DNA of 42,564 bases from Planctomycetales bacterium (GTDB lineage: Bacteria; Planctomycetota; Planctomycetia; Pirellulales; Pirellulaceae), in the NCBI GenBank assembly GCA_020426845.1, contig JAGQPF010000533.1, forward strand, positions 1 through 42,564, written 5' to 3'. The translations under genes and the position numbers were made by a program. This document shows, piece by piece, positions 1 through 7,416 of the stretch. Numbering within the stretch: the first letter of the stretch is position 1; the number at the start of each line of letters is the position of its first letter. The notes below the pieces were generated by a model. The model made no database searches. It was given only the letters and a program-made list of their open reading frames with translations, and was not told where the DNA came from.

Positions 1-10
1 AACCGCTGCT

Positions 11-30
11 GGCGGCCCGGAAGGGCCGCC
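11..30. repeat. Perfect GC-rich palindrome
   Basis: Two 8-base arms, GGCGGCCC and GGGCCGCC, flank a GGAA loop. A shorter version with the same loop (GCCC-GGAA-GGGC) lies at 263-274. It may be a dispersed palindromic element or a terminator for a gene upstream of the window. No T-run follows it on either strand. Confidence 0.5.
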
Positions 31-35
31 CTACC

Positions 36-137
36 AAGCCTTCGTTTTGGGGTTGGAGAACTCGCGAAGTCGTGGCGAGCCACGAGGTTGGGCGGCGACC
101 AACCCAACGTTTAGTGTTGACCACTAGGGCGGGCATT
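36..137. repeat. Structured ~100-bp dispersed repeat, copy 1
   Basis: This stretch closely matches 16152-16258 over its whole length: both start AAGCCTTCGTTTTGGG, share GGAGAACTCGCGAAGTCG and GGCGGCGACCAACCCAACG, and end with GGGC or AGC plus ATT. The element can fold. TTGGGGTTGG near the left pairs, with one bulge, to CCAACCCAA near the right, and an inner CGTGGC-GA-GCCACG hairpin lies between them. No coding potential was seen. A structured repeat or small mobile element is the likeliest reading. Confidence 0.7.
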
Positions 138-384
138 GTCTGCTCTTGGCCTCGTCGAATAACCGCCATCGCTTGGCGAATCCGGTGTCGCCGGTACGTT
201 AATACCTGAGAAAGAATGAAGCCGCTTGGTGACCACCGAACAGGTCAATCGGCACCGATGTGGCCCGGAAGGGCAACACCGACGACGAGCTGAACGGTAA
301 GCCAAGGAATTGCGCGAACGACACTGAGCAGCTTCCAGATGCTTGGCCGACACTTGGGAAATCGGGAAAGAGAGGACGGTAGTT
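138..384. other. Non-coding stretch before the first gene
   Basis: No convincing gene was found. Open frames here have no start context, signal peptide or recognisable motif. Apart from the GCCC-GGAA-GGGC palindrome at 263-274 nothing was seen. Promoter elements of the following gene presumably lie here but none is clear. Confidence 0.4.
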
Positions 385-1809
385 ATGGCAAATTGCCGAA
401 GTTCCACAATGGTGGTCGGCACACTTGTTGTACTTGCCCTGCATTCCCCCAAGTTGGGACTTGCCGATGAAGACATCGCTCAGTGGTGCCGATCGGGGGC
501 GAGAAACAACGTCTGTTCAGTCAATTGCATCGCGCACTTCAGCGAAGAGAGATGGAGTCGGCGAATAGGCGAACACCATGGCAGTCCAGTGATATCGCTC
601 GGCAGAGTGTTTCTTGGAACGCACCTCGGAGAGTACTCCCCGCTGGGGACGCCCGCCATGGTGGCCATGGATCTGAAGAGCGGCGAGATCCTGTGGACTC
701 ACCGCACGCGATATGCTGACCCAAGTGAACGCGTCAAGTGCGCCGCGACCGATGCTGGATGGGTTGGCGTTTGCAGTTCACCCGTCATCATTGGCGACCG
801 CTTGTATTACGTTGCCCCTCACGGAGTTGTCTATTGCCTTGACACCAACGGCTTCCATGACGACGAGGACGATGGGGCAAAAGACACAATGGACATCGAT
901 GCGGGAGACGTCGTATTCGAATTCGATCTAAAATCGCTAGGAATGCGATCGTATCACTACTGGGGATCGTCACCGGCAACAGATGGCAAACTTCTTTACA
1001 TCAGCACAAGCCCTGGCAGCTACACGCGACAACATTCTGAAGTTCCCGGCCTGATTGCGATCGACGTGAAGACAGGCAAGTGCGTGTGGCAGTTTCGGGC
1101 GGCCTCAAAGAGTGGGGCAAGATGTCAGCTCGCGTCTCCGTCCGTGGCATCCATTGGCAGGCGCACACAGGTCATCTTTGCCGGCGGCGACGGTTGGGTA
1201 TATAGCTTTGACGCCGACTCCATCGCCAAGGGAGAAACGAAAGAGCTGTGGCGATTTGACGCCTGCCAAGGACGAGGCAGCACCAGATTGAACATCGTTG
1301 CTTCTCCAGTCATACATGAAGGCAAAGTCTTGATCGCCACTGCGAGTCGAATTCCTTTCTTGGACAATTCGCCAGGAGTTCTTTGGTGCATTGATGGATC
1401 CCGACGAGGGCACTTGAGCAACGTGCCCGACGCAAAGGGAGACAATTCGGGGGTCCTTTGGAAGGTTAGTTTGGAAAACGAGATCATCGCGAACCCCGTG
1501 GTTCATGATGGCTTGGCGTACGTGGTAGACACGGAGGGTCAGATGGCGTGCATTCGTGTTGACAATGGGAGTGAACATTGGCGCCGTCGGCTTGAACAGG
1601 ATGTTTGGGCGACGCCACTCTGGTTGGCCGACCAGCTTCTCGTGACTGGATCGGATGGGATCGTATTCGGCCTGAAGGCAAACGGGATCGCGAGGCCCGT
1701 CTGCAAAATGAATCGCGAAGTCTATGCGACACCAACCGCGAACGGCGACAGCCTCGTGATAGCATCACAAGACACGATCAGATGCTTCAATTGCTCCGAC
1801 CCAAATTGA
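385..1809 (+). CDS. Secreted PQQ-binding-like beta-propeller (outer-membrane assembly YfgL-like/WD40-like) repeat protein
   Basis: A 474-residue protein. The ATG at 385 is preceded by AGAGG about 9 bases upstream and opens a signal peptide of about 27 residues (hydrophobic stretch VVGTLVVLAL, then ADED). An in-frame ATG at 343 would add 14 residues ahead of the signal peptide and is less likely. The rest is a chain of beta-propeller blades of the pattern SSPVI-GD-LYYVA-G-VYCLD, repeated roughly six or seven times (for example ASPVIHEGKVLIA, ANPVVHDGLAYVVD, ATPLWLADQLLVTG). Such PQQ-like repeat proteins are very common in planctomycetes, act in the periplasm and often have no bound cofactor. 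The substrate is unknown. Base composition looks lower in GC than the neighbours, and there is no operon partner. Confidence 0.75.
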   Translation: MANCRSSTMVVGTLVVLALHSPKLGLADEDIAQWCRSGARNNVCSVNCIAHFSEERWSRRIGEHHGSPVISLGRVFLGTHLGEYSPLGTPAMVAMDLKSGEILWTHRTRYADPSERVKCAATDAGWVGVCSSPVIIGDRLYYVAPHGVVYCLDTNGFHDDEDDGAKDTMDIDAGDVVFEFDLKSLGMRSYHYWGSSPATDGKLLYISTSPGSYTRQHSEVPGLIAIDVKTGKCVWQFRAASKSGARCQLASPSVASIGRRTQVIFAGGDGWVYSFDADSIAKGETKELWRFDACQGRGSTRLNIVASPVIHEGKVLIATASRIPFLDNSPGVLWCIDGSRRGHLSNVPDAKGDNSGVLWKVSLENEIIANPVVHDGLAYVVDTEGQMACIRVDNGSEHWRRRLEQDVWATPLWLADQLLVTGSDGIVFGLKANGIARPVCKMNREVYATPTANGDSLVIASQDTIRCFNCSDPN

Positions 1810-2115
1810 GATTGCCCCCATAGGCGAATCGTCACAACCCACTTCGCTTGGCAGTTAGCGGCCCTACCGTCTGAGAGCACGAACCGAGTGGCAAACACAT
1901 TCTCTGGTCCACACGCGTTGGACCTTGGGTGGCTGCCGCACCAATTGTTTCAGACGGGCTGATCTGAGTAGGGACCAATCGGCCGAGGAACACCAACATC
2001 GACGCGGACGTTTTGATGTGTTGCCGCGAACCGAACGACAGCACGCAACGTCCCGATGTTTGGACAACCACCTGAGCAACATGCTCCCGTCGAGAAAAAC
2101 GGCCAGCAGGGGAAG
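1810..2115. other. Intergenic stretch, no gene seen
   Basis: About 300 bases between convergent genes. Frames open on both strands but give arginine-, serine- and cysteine-rich translations without motifs, so they were not called. No strong hairpin with a T-run was found. Confidence 0.4.
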
Positions 2116-2526
2116 TCAGGTCGTGCCAAGCGGGTAAACCTCCACCCACGAAAGACGGTTCTTTTCGTTGAACGACAACGTCATGCCGGGAACATTGAGG
2201 TCGCCATGGTTTGTCACCGCATAGTGAATTAACGATTCCTCGAAGCGGAGAACCAGACGCGACTTCTTCCATCGAGTGAGAGTCCGTCCGAAAAGAGTTG
2301 CGTCTTCGCGACAATGAACAGTAATACGAATCAGACGAAAACTAGGTGATTCCGCGAAATCCAATCGCAATCCGTGAAAATTTGCGTCGCTAGAGCCCTG
2401 CTGCATCCAATCCTCGTAAACGACGCGCTCGTTGAATACGCTTCGAACTTCTGATTTCCGCATCCCAAGGATTATCGGACCAACGCCCCTGCCAGGTTCG
2501 ATTTCGAGCATGCTCAATGTCCTCAT
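2116..2526 (-). CDS. Small unrecognised protein (136 aa)
   Basis: I do not recognise the family. The ATG at 2526 is chosen because AAGGAG lies about 10 bases upstream on the minus strand. A second ATG at 2511 is possible, and the frame is open further upstream without a good start. The protein begins MRTLSMLEIEPGRGVGPIILGM and shows alternating charged and hydrophobic segments typical of a compact alpha/beta cytoplasmic protein. The segment GPIILGMRKSEV resembles the N-terminal 'LGM-x-x-x-EV' motif of many small uncharacterised proteins. There is no signal peptide and no membrane segment. It sits alone, converging with the beta-propeller gene, in the same less GC-rich stretch. An accessory or immunity-type role is only a guess. 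Confidence 0.6.
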   Translation of the reverse strand: MRTLSMLEIEPGRGVGPIILGMRKSEVRSVFNERVVYEDWMQQGSSDANFHGLRLDFAESPSFRLIRITVHCREDATLFGRTLTRWKKSRLVLRFEESLIHYAVTNHGDLNVPGMTLSFNEKNRLSWVEVYPLGTT

Positions 2527-2688
2527 CGCCTCTCTTCTCCTTGCCGCCGTGACCTTTCTTTCGCAAGCAGTGCGCGCCGAGGATCGAATCTCGATTTGAT
2601 CGTCACCAGCATCTTGCCCGTGTGACGCTATCGCGTCCCACGTCGCCCCCAAGACGCCGCCCAAACGCCCCACTTGGCAGCGTTTCCT

Positions 2689-2782
2689 CCACGTCACTTC
2701 AAGACGGACTGGAAGTCCGTCTTACCCCCCCTCCACGTCACTTCAAGACGGACTGGAAGTACGTCTTACCCCCTCCACGTCA
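2689..2782. repeat. Tandem 44-bp repeat carrying the GACGGACT palindrome
   Basis: The unit CTCCACGTCACTTCAAGACGG and the following GACGGACT-GGA-AGTCCGTC palindrome occur twice in tandem (palindromes at 2703-2721 and 2747-2765, the second with one arm mutated to AGTACGTC). A third partial unit (CTCCACGTCACTTCAA) runs into the 3' end of the next gene and supplies its TGA stop. Each palindrome forms an 8-bp hairpin and may work as a bidirectional terminator between the convergent genes. Confidence 0.8.
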
Positions 2783-4888
2783 CTTCAAACGAGCCACCTC
2801 TTCGGCAGTGAGTGCGCGCGAGAACAAGGCGGCTTCGTCGAGCCGGCCTTCCCAGTTGTCTTGCCGATCGCTGCGGCCGCCGAGAAACACCTCCGCAATC
2901 GCTCCGGCCGTGCCCGCTGTTCCCTCCAATTCAGCGCGACCGTCCAGGTAGACCTTCACGGACTTGCCGTCGCGAACCAGCACGACGTGATGCCAGGTCC
3001 AACGTTTCAACTCCGTGGCGCCGACCAGTGGGGCTCGTTCGCCTGCCAGAAACACCAGACGACCGGGTTGAGTGGCCGTGCCGCCAATGCCGAGATGCTC
3101 GCCGCCGGGTGACAGGCCGAAGTCATGATCGCGAGAGAAGAACCAGCCGGCGGTTTCCCGAGCGTCGGACGGCATGCCGTTCCAAACCCAGATTGAAACG
3201 CTGTACTGTTCGCCGAGCTCGGGCAGCCGGGCGCGCAGTCGCGAGCCCGCGAAGTGAGCGGCGCGATTGACGTCGTCGTCGGTGTACCGATCGCTTGCCG
3301 GGCCGGCCAAGTAGTAGGCAATCGCCGGTTCGAACACGCCGTCGCGTCCATTCGGCGAGGCATCCGTCGCATGCGGACCGGCCATCTCATCCAGCCGCCA
3401 GTAGGCGGCGGGCTTCAGCTCCAAGGTCGCTCGCGTCCCCGGTCCCGGCTTGAGCGCCATCGTCCGGCGCGGCTTGCCCGTGACTCGCTCCAAAAGCTGC
3501 ACCGCCGCCTCGACAATCTTGGGCTCCGCGTTCACCTCGAGACCCGCCGAGCGCGCGGCCCAGGTGTTGTAGCCGCCAAGCACATGCTGCTCGGGCGGCG
3601 GGATATAGCCATCGCCGCCATTGGCCAGTTCAATCACCATCGTCTGCGGCAGCGGGCTTTGACGCTTGACCTTCAAGCCCGACAGCGCGTAGGTCTCGTT
3701 CGGCGTGGTGGCGATGCCAATGTCGCCGATCCGCAGCGCCTGCACAACGATCTCGGTCGACTTGCGCTCCGCTAGCAAGACTTGCTCGACGGCATAGACC
3801 TCTTGTTGTGTCTTCGGCAGTTGCCCTTCGAGTTGGTCGACGATGCGCTGGGCCCACTCGAGCCGCTGCAAGTCGGGCACGCGGTAGTTCAGCGTCATCC
3901 GCGTTTCGGCCATCTTCAGGTCGCCCTGGCGAGTGTGGCGAATACCGCGATACGCATCCAGTGTCAGCTGAGCCAGCCCGTCGGCAAACTCCTCCATCGA
4001 CGGGTCCGGCGACTCGCCGGCAGGAAGCGTGTAATCGCGACGCCAAATGTCGCCGCTGCAACCGTGAGACATAATACCCACGAACGGCGATTCACTATCA
4101 GCCGACTGCGGCTGCACCTGCTCGGCAAGTCGTTGGCAATAGCGGCCAAAGTAATCGGCGCCGATCCCTTTGACACCGCCAAAGTAATGCATCGAGAAGT
4201 TGGCCAGCAGCGCCAGCGGACGCCCGCCAGCGGTCCTCACCGAAATGATCGACAGACTCGGGTCTTCCGGTCCCGACTCGCCGGTCACATCATCCCAGTT
4301 GCGTCCCGCATGCATGTTGGCGCGGACGGTCGGGTTGCCGAACGGGTCGTTGACCACGCGGTCGGGGCGTCGTACCCAGCGCCGCAGCGCCGTGTACTCG
4401 GGCGCCTGCGCCACGGCCCAGCCGACCTCCGCGGGCTCCAGATTCTCCTCCGCCCGCTCCAACGCCTCCGCCAATTTGATTCGCAACAGCGGCACATATT
4501 TGGGGTCCGCCGCGGTGCCCAGCGCGCCCATGCACGACGGCGCCGAATGGGCATGCGTGGCCGAGATCAGGATGTGATCCGGGGCGAGCTTGGTGCGTTG
4601 AGCAGCCAGTTGCTTGGCCTCATCCAGCAGCGGGCGAGGCATCATGCAGCTGTCGACCACCACGATCCCGATCCGGCTGGCGCCGTCGTCCAACACCAGC
4701 GCGCGGGCGTGAATCTTGGTGGTGATTTCGTCGATGCTGCGGCTGACCATGCCGCCGTTGACCAGCACGGGCAACTCCGCCGGCGTGATGTCGACCACGG
4801 CGGCGCCTGCGCGCAGTTCGGCCGACGCGAGGCCGCAATGGCAACAGGCCCCCAACAGGGCGAGCAGGGCGAGCGTGACGTGTCTCAT
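2780..4888 (-). CDS. Secreted neutral/alkaline ceramidase-like protein with C-terminal LamG (jelly-roll) domain
   Basis: A 702-residue protein. The ATG at 4888 follows GGAG about 11 bases upstream and starts a clear signal peptide (MRHVTLALLALLGACC...LASA). An ATG at 4951 would place 21 charged residues in front and is rejected. The N-terminal part (about 25-470) is a neutral/alkaline non-lysosomal ceramidase-like domain: AAVVDITPAE at the start, the metal-site motif ATHAHSAPS near residue 110, NFSMHYFGG and SHGCSGD. Residues about 490-700 are a concanavalin-like LamG_3 domain (AYWRLDE, FAGSRLRA, WTWHHVVLVRDGKSVKVYLDG, GRLDEAALFSRALTAEEV). In planctomycetes these enzymes are thought to cleave amide or ester bonds in lipids or glycans. 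The LamG part probably binds sugar or surface. The true substrate is unknown. It is divergent from msrA. Confidence 0.85.
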   Translation of the reverse strand: MRHVTLALLALLGACCHCGLASAELRAGAAVVDITPAELPVLVNGGMVSRSIDEITTKIHARALVLDDGASRIGIVVVDSCMMPRPLLDEAKQLAAQRTKLAPDHILISATHAHSAPSCMGALGTAADPKYVPLLRIKLAEALERAEENLEPAEVGWAVAQAPEYTALRRWVRRPDRVVNDPFGNPTVRANMHAGRNWDDVTGESGPEDPSLSIISVRTAGGRPLALLANFSMHYFGGVKGIGADYFGRYCQRLAEQVQPQSADSESPFVGIMSHGCSGDIWRRDYTLPAGESPDPSMEEFADGLAQLTLDAYRGIRHTRQGDLKMAETRMTLNYRVPDLQRLEWAQRIVDQLEGQLPKTQQEVYAVEQVLLAERKSTEIVVQALRIGDIGIATTPNETYALSGLKVKRQSPLPQTMVIELANGGDGYIPPPEQHVLGGYNTWAARSAGLEVNAEPKIVEAAVQLLERVTGKPRRTMALKPGPGTRATLELKPAAYWRLDEMAGPHATDASPNGRDGVFEPAIAYYLAGPASDRYTDDDVNRAAHFAGSRLRARLPELGEQYSVSIWVWNGMPSDARETAGWFFSRDHDFGLSPGGEHLGIGGTATQPGRLVFLAGERAPLVGATELKRWTWHHVVLVRDGKSVKVYLDGRAELEGTAGTAGAIAEVFLGGRSDRQDNWEGRLDEAALFSRALTAEEVARLK

Positions 4889-5031
4889 GGTTGCAGTTCT
4901 CCGATCGCCGCGAGGCGCAATTGGCGTAGAATCGTCTGGGACGGTGTTCAATGATTGTCGTGCGCTGCCAGGGCGGGGTCAACAAACTCCGCTTTCGCCA
5001 ACCACGCGCTGCCCGCTCCGGCGAGTCGGGC

Positions 5032-5037
5032 TACAAT
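5032..5037 (+). promoter_or_regulatory. Possible -10 element for msrA
   Basis: TACAAT lies 40 bases before the msrA start in the divergent gap, within CGGGCTACAATAAG. No matching -35 hexamer at 16-18 bases is evident, so this is tentative. Confidence 0.3.
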
Positions 5038-5076
5038 AAGCGGATCTCTCATTCAACTTTCGCAGGTGTAGGATTC

Positions 5077-5871
5077 ATGGATGCACGACACAGGCGGCCT
5101 CGGCTCGCAGCGGCGATCCGGGGCTCCATTGCATTGGCAATGGCGGCAATGGCGATCTTTCTCAACGGTTGTTCCGGAGGCGATGCAGTGAGTGGCGATG
5201 GCAACAATCCGGACTCGGCCTCCCATCCCGAGCAGCAACCCGTCAGCGAGCAGCAACCTGGCACCGAGCAAGTTTCTCAGCCAGGCCCCGAAAGTTCCGG
5301 CGCGGCCGACGCCGATGCGGACGCTCCCGCTCCCGCGACGGGCAACGTGGCCACCTTCGGATCGGGCTGCTTTTGGTGCACCGAGGCGATCTTTGACCGC
5401 ATGGAGGGAGTGCAGTCCGCCGTGTCCGGTTACATGGGCGGCACAGTCGAGAATCCGTCCTACGAACTGGTGTGCACGGGCACAACCGGCCACGCCGAGG
5501 TGGTCCAAGTGACCTACGACCCGGAAAAAGTGAGTTACGAGACGCTGCTCGAGGTGTTTTGGAAAACGCACGACCCAACCACTCGCAACCGCCAAGGCGC
5601 CGACACGGGCACGCAATATCGGTCGGCGGTTTTTTTCCACAATGAAAGCCAACAGGCCAGCGCCGCGTACTATATGAAGAAGCTGGACGAGTCGGGCGCC
5701 TTTGCAAATCCGATCGTCACCGAGATCACGGCCGCCGCCGAGTTCTACCCGGCCGAGAAGTATCATCAGGACTATTTTGCCAACAATCCCGGCGCTCAGT
5801 ACTGTGCATTCGTGATCGCCCCGAAAGTGGAGAAGTTCGAAAAGGTGTTCGGCAAACAGCTGAAAAAGTAA
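5077..5871 (+). CDS. msrA: Peptide-methionine (S)-S-oxide reductase MsrA, lipoprotein form
   Basis: A 264-residue protein that reduces methionine-S-sulfoxide in oxidised proteins. Residues 1-32 form a lipoprotein signal with a lipobox-like LNGC (Cys32 would be lipidated). An acidic, Pro/Gln/Ala-rich linker of about 55 residues follows, then the MsrA domain from about residue 92. The catalytic motif GCFWC is at 97-101, with Cys98 as nucleophile. YDPEKVSYETLLEVFWKTHDPTTRNRQGADTGTQYRS is the conserved substrate region, and a Cys near the C-terminus (GAQYCAF) is a likely resolving cysteine. The start at 5077 is chosen because it opens the signal sequence; the frame is open upstream. Most MsrA proteins are cytoplasmic, so an exported, membrane-tethered form points to repair of envelope proteins. 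Confidence 0.93.
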   Translation: MDARHRRPRLAAAIRGSIALAMAAMAIFLNGCSGGDAVSGDGNNPDSASHPEQQPVSEQQPGTEQVSQPGPESSGAADADADAPAPATGNVATFGSGCFWCTEAIFDRMEGVQSAVSGYMGGTVENPSYELVCTGTTGHAEVVQVTYDPEKVSYETLLEVFWKTHDPTTRNRQGADTGTQYRSAVFFHNESQQASAAYYMKKLDESGAFANPIVTEITAAAEFYPAEKYHQDYFANNPGAQYCAFVIAPKVEKFEKVFGKQLKK

Positions 5872-5942
5872 GCTGCTGTCGTCGCGTGATCGCGTGCAGG
5901 TAACATCCGCTGTCCGTTTTCGCCAACCACTGGGTATCCCCT

Positions 5943-6950
5943 ATGAGAACTTGGCTCGGATTAGCGGCGACAATCATGACACGCACAACCACCATCGTCA
6001 CGGTTTGGTCGGCCTTCGCCACTCCCGCCAGCGCCTGGGCAGGCCCTTCGCCACTGGCCGGAGACTGGTCCTTCCGCACGCCCAGCAACGAAGTCGGCTG
6101 GCTGAGCGTCGACGTCTCCGGCGAAGGCCCGCCCCGTGTTCAGCTGCTGTGGGCCGTGGGCAGCGTCCGCGAACTTCCCAGCGCCGAGCTGCATGACGGA
6201 ATTCTGTCATTTCAGTTCAAGCATCGACAGCGCATGCACCGCGTCGAGGTTCGCGCCGATGGCGATGATCTGCATGGCGTGTTGCTCGCAGGCGATGGCG
6301 ATGACCGAGAGCGGCGGCAGTTTCACGGACGCCGGCAGCCGCCGTTGCCCGACGCTCCGCCGCTGCAGCGAATGAAAATGGGCGAGCGGATTCGGCTGTT
6401 CAATGGCGAGGACCTCACGGGCTGGAAGGTCTCCAACCCGGACAAGAAGCAGGGGTGGACCGTTGAACAGGGAGTGCTGAAGAATGTCACTCCCAAGACC
6501 GACTTCGGCGCATATGGTGACTACACCAACTTGCAGACGGAGCGAGAGTTTCGGGACTTTCAATTACACATCGAGTTTCGCGTGCCGGCCAACGGCAATA
6601 GCGGCATCTACCTGCGAGGCATGTACGAGGCGCAGGTGGTCGACAAAGACAGCATGATGCAGGGCATTCACGGCCCCGGCGCCATCTTCGGCCGCATCAA
6701 GCCGTCGGTGAACGCTGGTCTGCCCGGCGGCCAATGGCAATCGTACGACTTGACGCTGGTGGCGCGTCATATCACCGTGGTGCTCAACAACGAGTTGGTG
6801 ATTGACCGCCAGCCCGTGCGCGGCCCGACGGGCGGCGCGATCGTCGCGGATGTCACCAAACCCGGCCCGATCTACCTGCAAGGCGACCACACTGCGGTGG
6901 AGTTCCGCAACATCCTGCTGACACCGATCGAGCTGCAACCCGATCCCTAG
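5943..6950 (+). CDS. Secreted DUF1080 (3-keto-disaccharide hydrolase-type) protein
   Basis: A 335-residue protein with an N-terminal signal (MRTWLGLAATIMTRTT... up to about residue 34, ASAWA). Residues about 37-125 form a small beta-rich domain (LAGDWSFRTP, VEVRADGDDLHGVLL) resembling a simple lipocalin-like or beta-barrel fold. Residues about 135-332 are the DUF1080 domain, a concanavalin-type jelly roll: GERIRLFNGEDLTGWKV, WTVEQGVLKN, FRDFQLHIEFRVPANGNSGIYLRGMYEAQV, GPIYLQGDHTAVEFRNILL. DUF1080 proteins are abundant in planctomycetes, and some hydrolyse 3-keto-glycosides. The N-terminal domain is an addition whose role is unknown. It lies 71 bases after msrA, with no clear ribosome site. 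Confidence 0.88.
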   Translation: MRTWLGLAATIMTRTTTIVTVWSAFATPASAWAGPSPLAGDWSFRTPSNEVGWLSVDVSGEGPPRVQLLWAVGSVRELPSAELHDGILSFQFKHRQRMHRVEVRADGDDLHGVLLAGDGDDRERRQFHGRRQPPLPDAPPLQRMKMGERIRLFNGEDLTGWKVSNPDKKQGWTVEQGVLKNVTPKTDFGAYGDYTNLQTEREFRDFQLHIEFRVPANGNSGIYLRGMYEAQVVDKDSMMQGIHGPGAIFGRIKPSVNAGLPGGQWQSYDLTLVARHITVVLNNELVIDRQPVRGPTGGAIVADVTKPGPIYLQGDHTAVEFRNILLTPIELQPDP

Positions 6951-7074
6951 CCTCGCCTCGCCTAGCCGAGCCTTGTCGGCCACGGCCTGTTGAAATTGAC
7001 CTGCAGCAACGTGCTGGGGCGATAGTCGGAACACGTGTCTTGCAACGGCTTCCTACTAACACCAACGCAATGCC

Positions 7075-7389
7075 ATGGACAGCCCATTTCTAATTCGGCA
7101 ACTGGGTGAAACACTCGCGGCGCCCGAGTCGGGCAAACTGAGCCAAGTGCTGGTGGACGACGAGCATGCCAAGGTGATGTTGATGGCCTTCGCGGCCGGG
7201 GCAGGTCTCCCGGAGCACGTCTCCCCACTGCCGGCCATCCTGCAAATTGTCCACGGCGAGGCGGAGCTGACCGTCGGCGATCAGGCGGTGGCCGGCAGGC
7301 CGGGGACCTGGATCCGCATGGCCCCCAACACCCCACACAGCATCCTCGCCCGCACGCCAGTGCACCTTTTGCTGGCGTTGCTCAAATAA
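7075..7389 (+). CDS. Small single-domain cupin protein
   Basis: A 104-residue protein with a complete compact cupin barrel: VLVDDEHAKVMLMAFAAGAGLPEHVSPLPAILQIVHGEAELTVGDQ, then the second motif PGTWIRMAPNTPHSI. The first cupin motif keeps one His (LPEHVSP) and an IVHGEAEL turn. The second ends in PHSI, so two or three metal ligands could be present. There is no signal peptide, so it is cytoplasmic. Small cupins of this kind bind a metal and act as sensors or minor enzymes; the ligand cannot be told from sequence. It lies 27 bases upstream of the CPBP protease gene and may be co-transcribed with it. Confidence 0.8.
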   Translation: MDSPFLIRQLGETLAAPESGKLSQVLVDDEHAKVMLMAFAAGAGLPEHVSPLPAILQIVHGEAELTVGDQAVAGRPGTWIRMAPNTPHSILARTPVHLLLALLK

Positions 7390-7416
7390 TTCCGACACGA
7401 GCCTTAAAAATCGCTG

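Noticed and set aside
36..137. An integron attC-like site or riboswitch
   Set aside because: The repeat is foldable but lacks the attC core-site pattern, and no known riboswitch motif is recognisable; it is kept only as a structured repeat.
1832..2314. A 160-residue frame on the minus strand overlapping the small unknown gene
   Set aside because: It overlaps the better-supported gene at 2116-2526, lacks a ribosome site and reads as arginine/serine-rich sequence without motifs.
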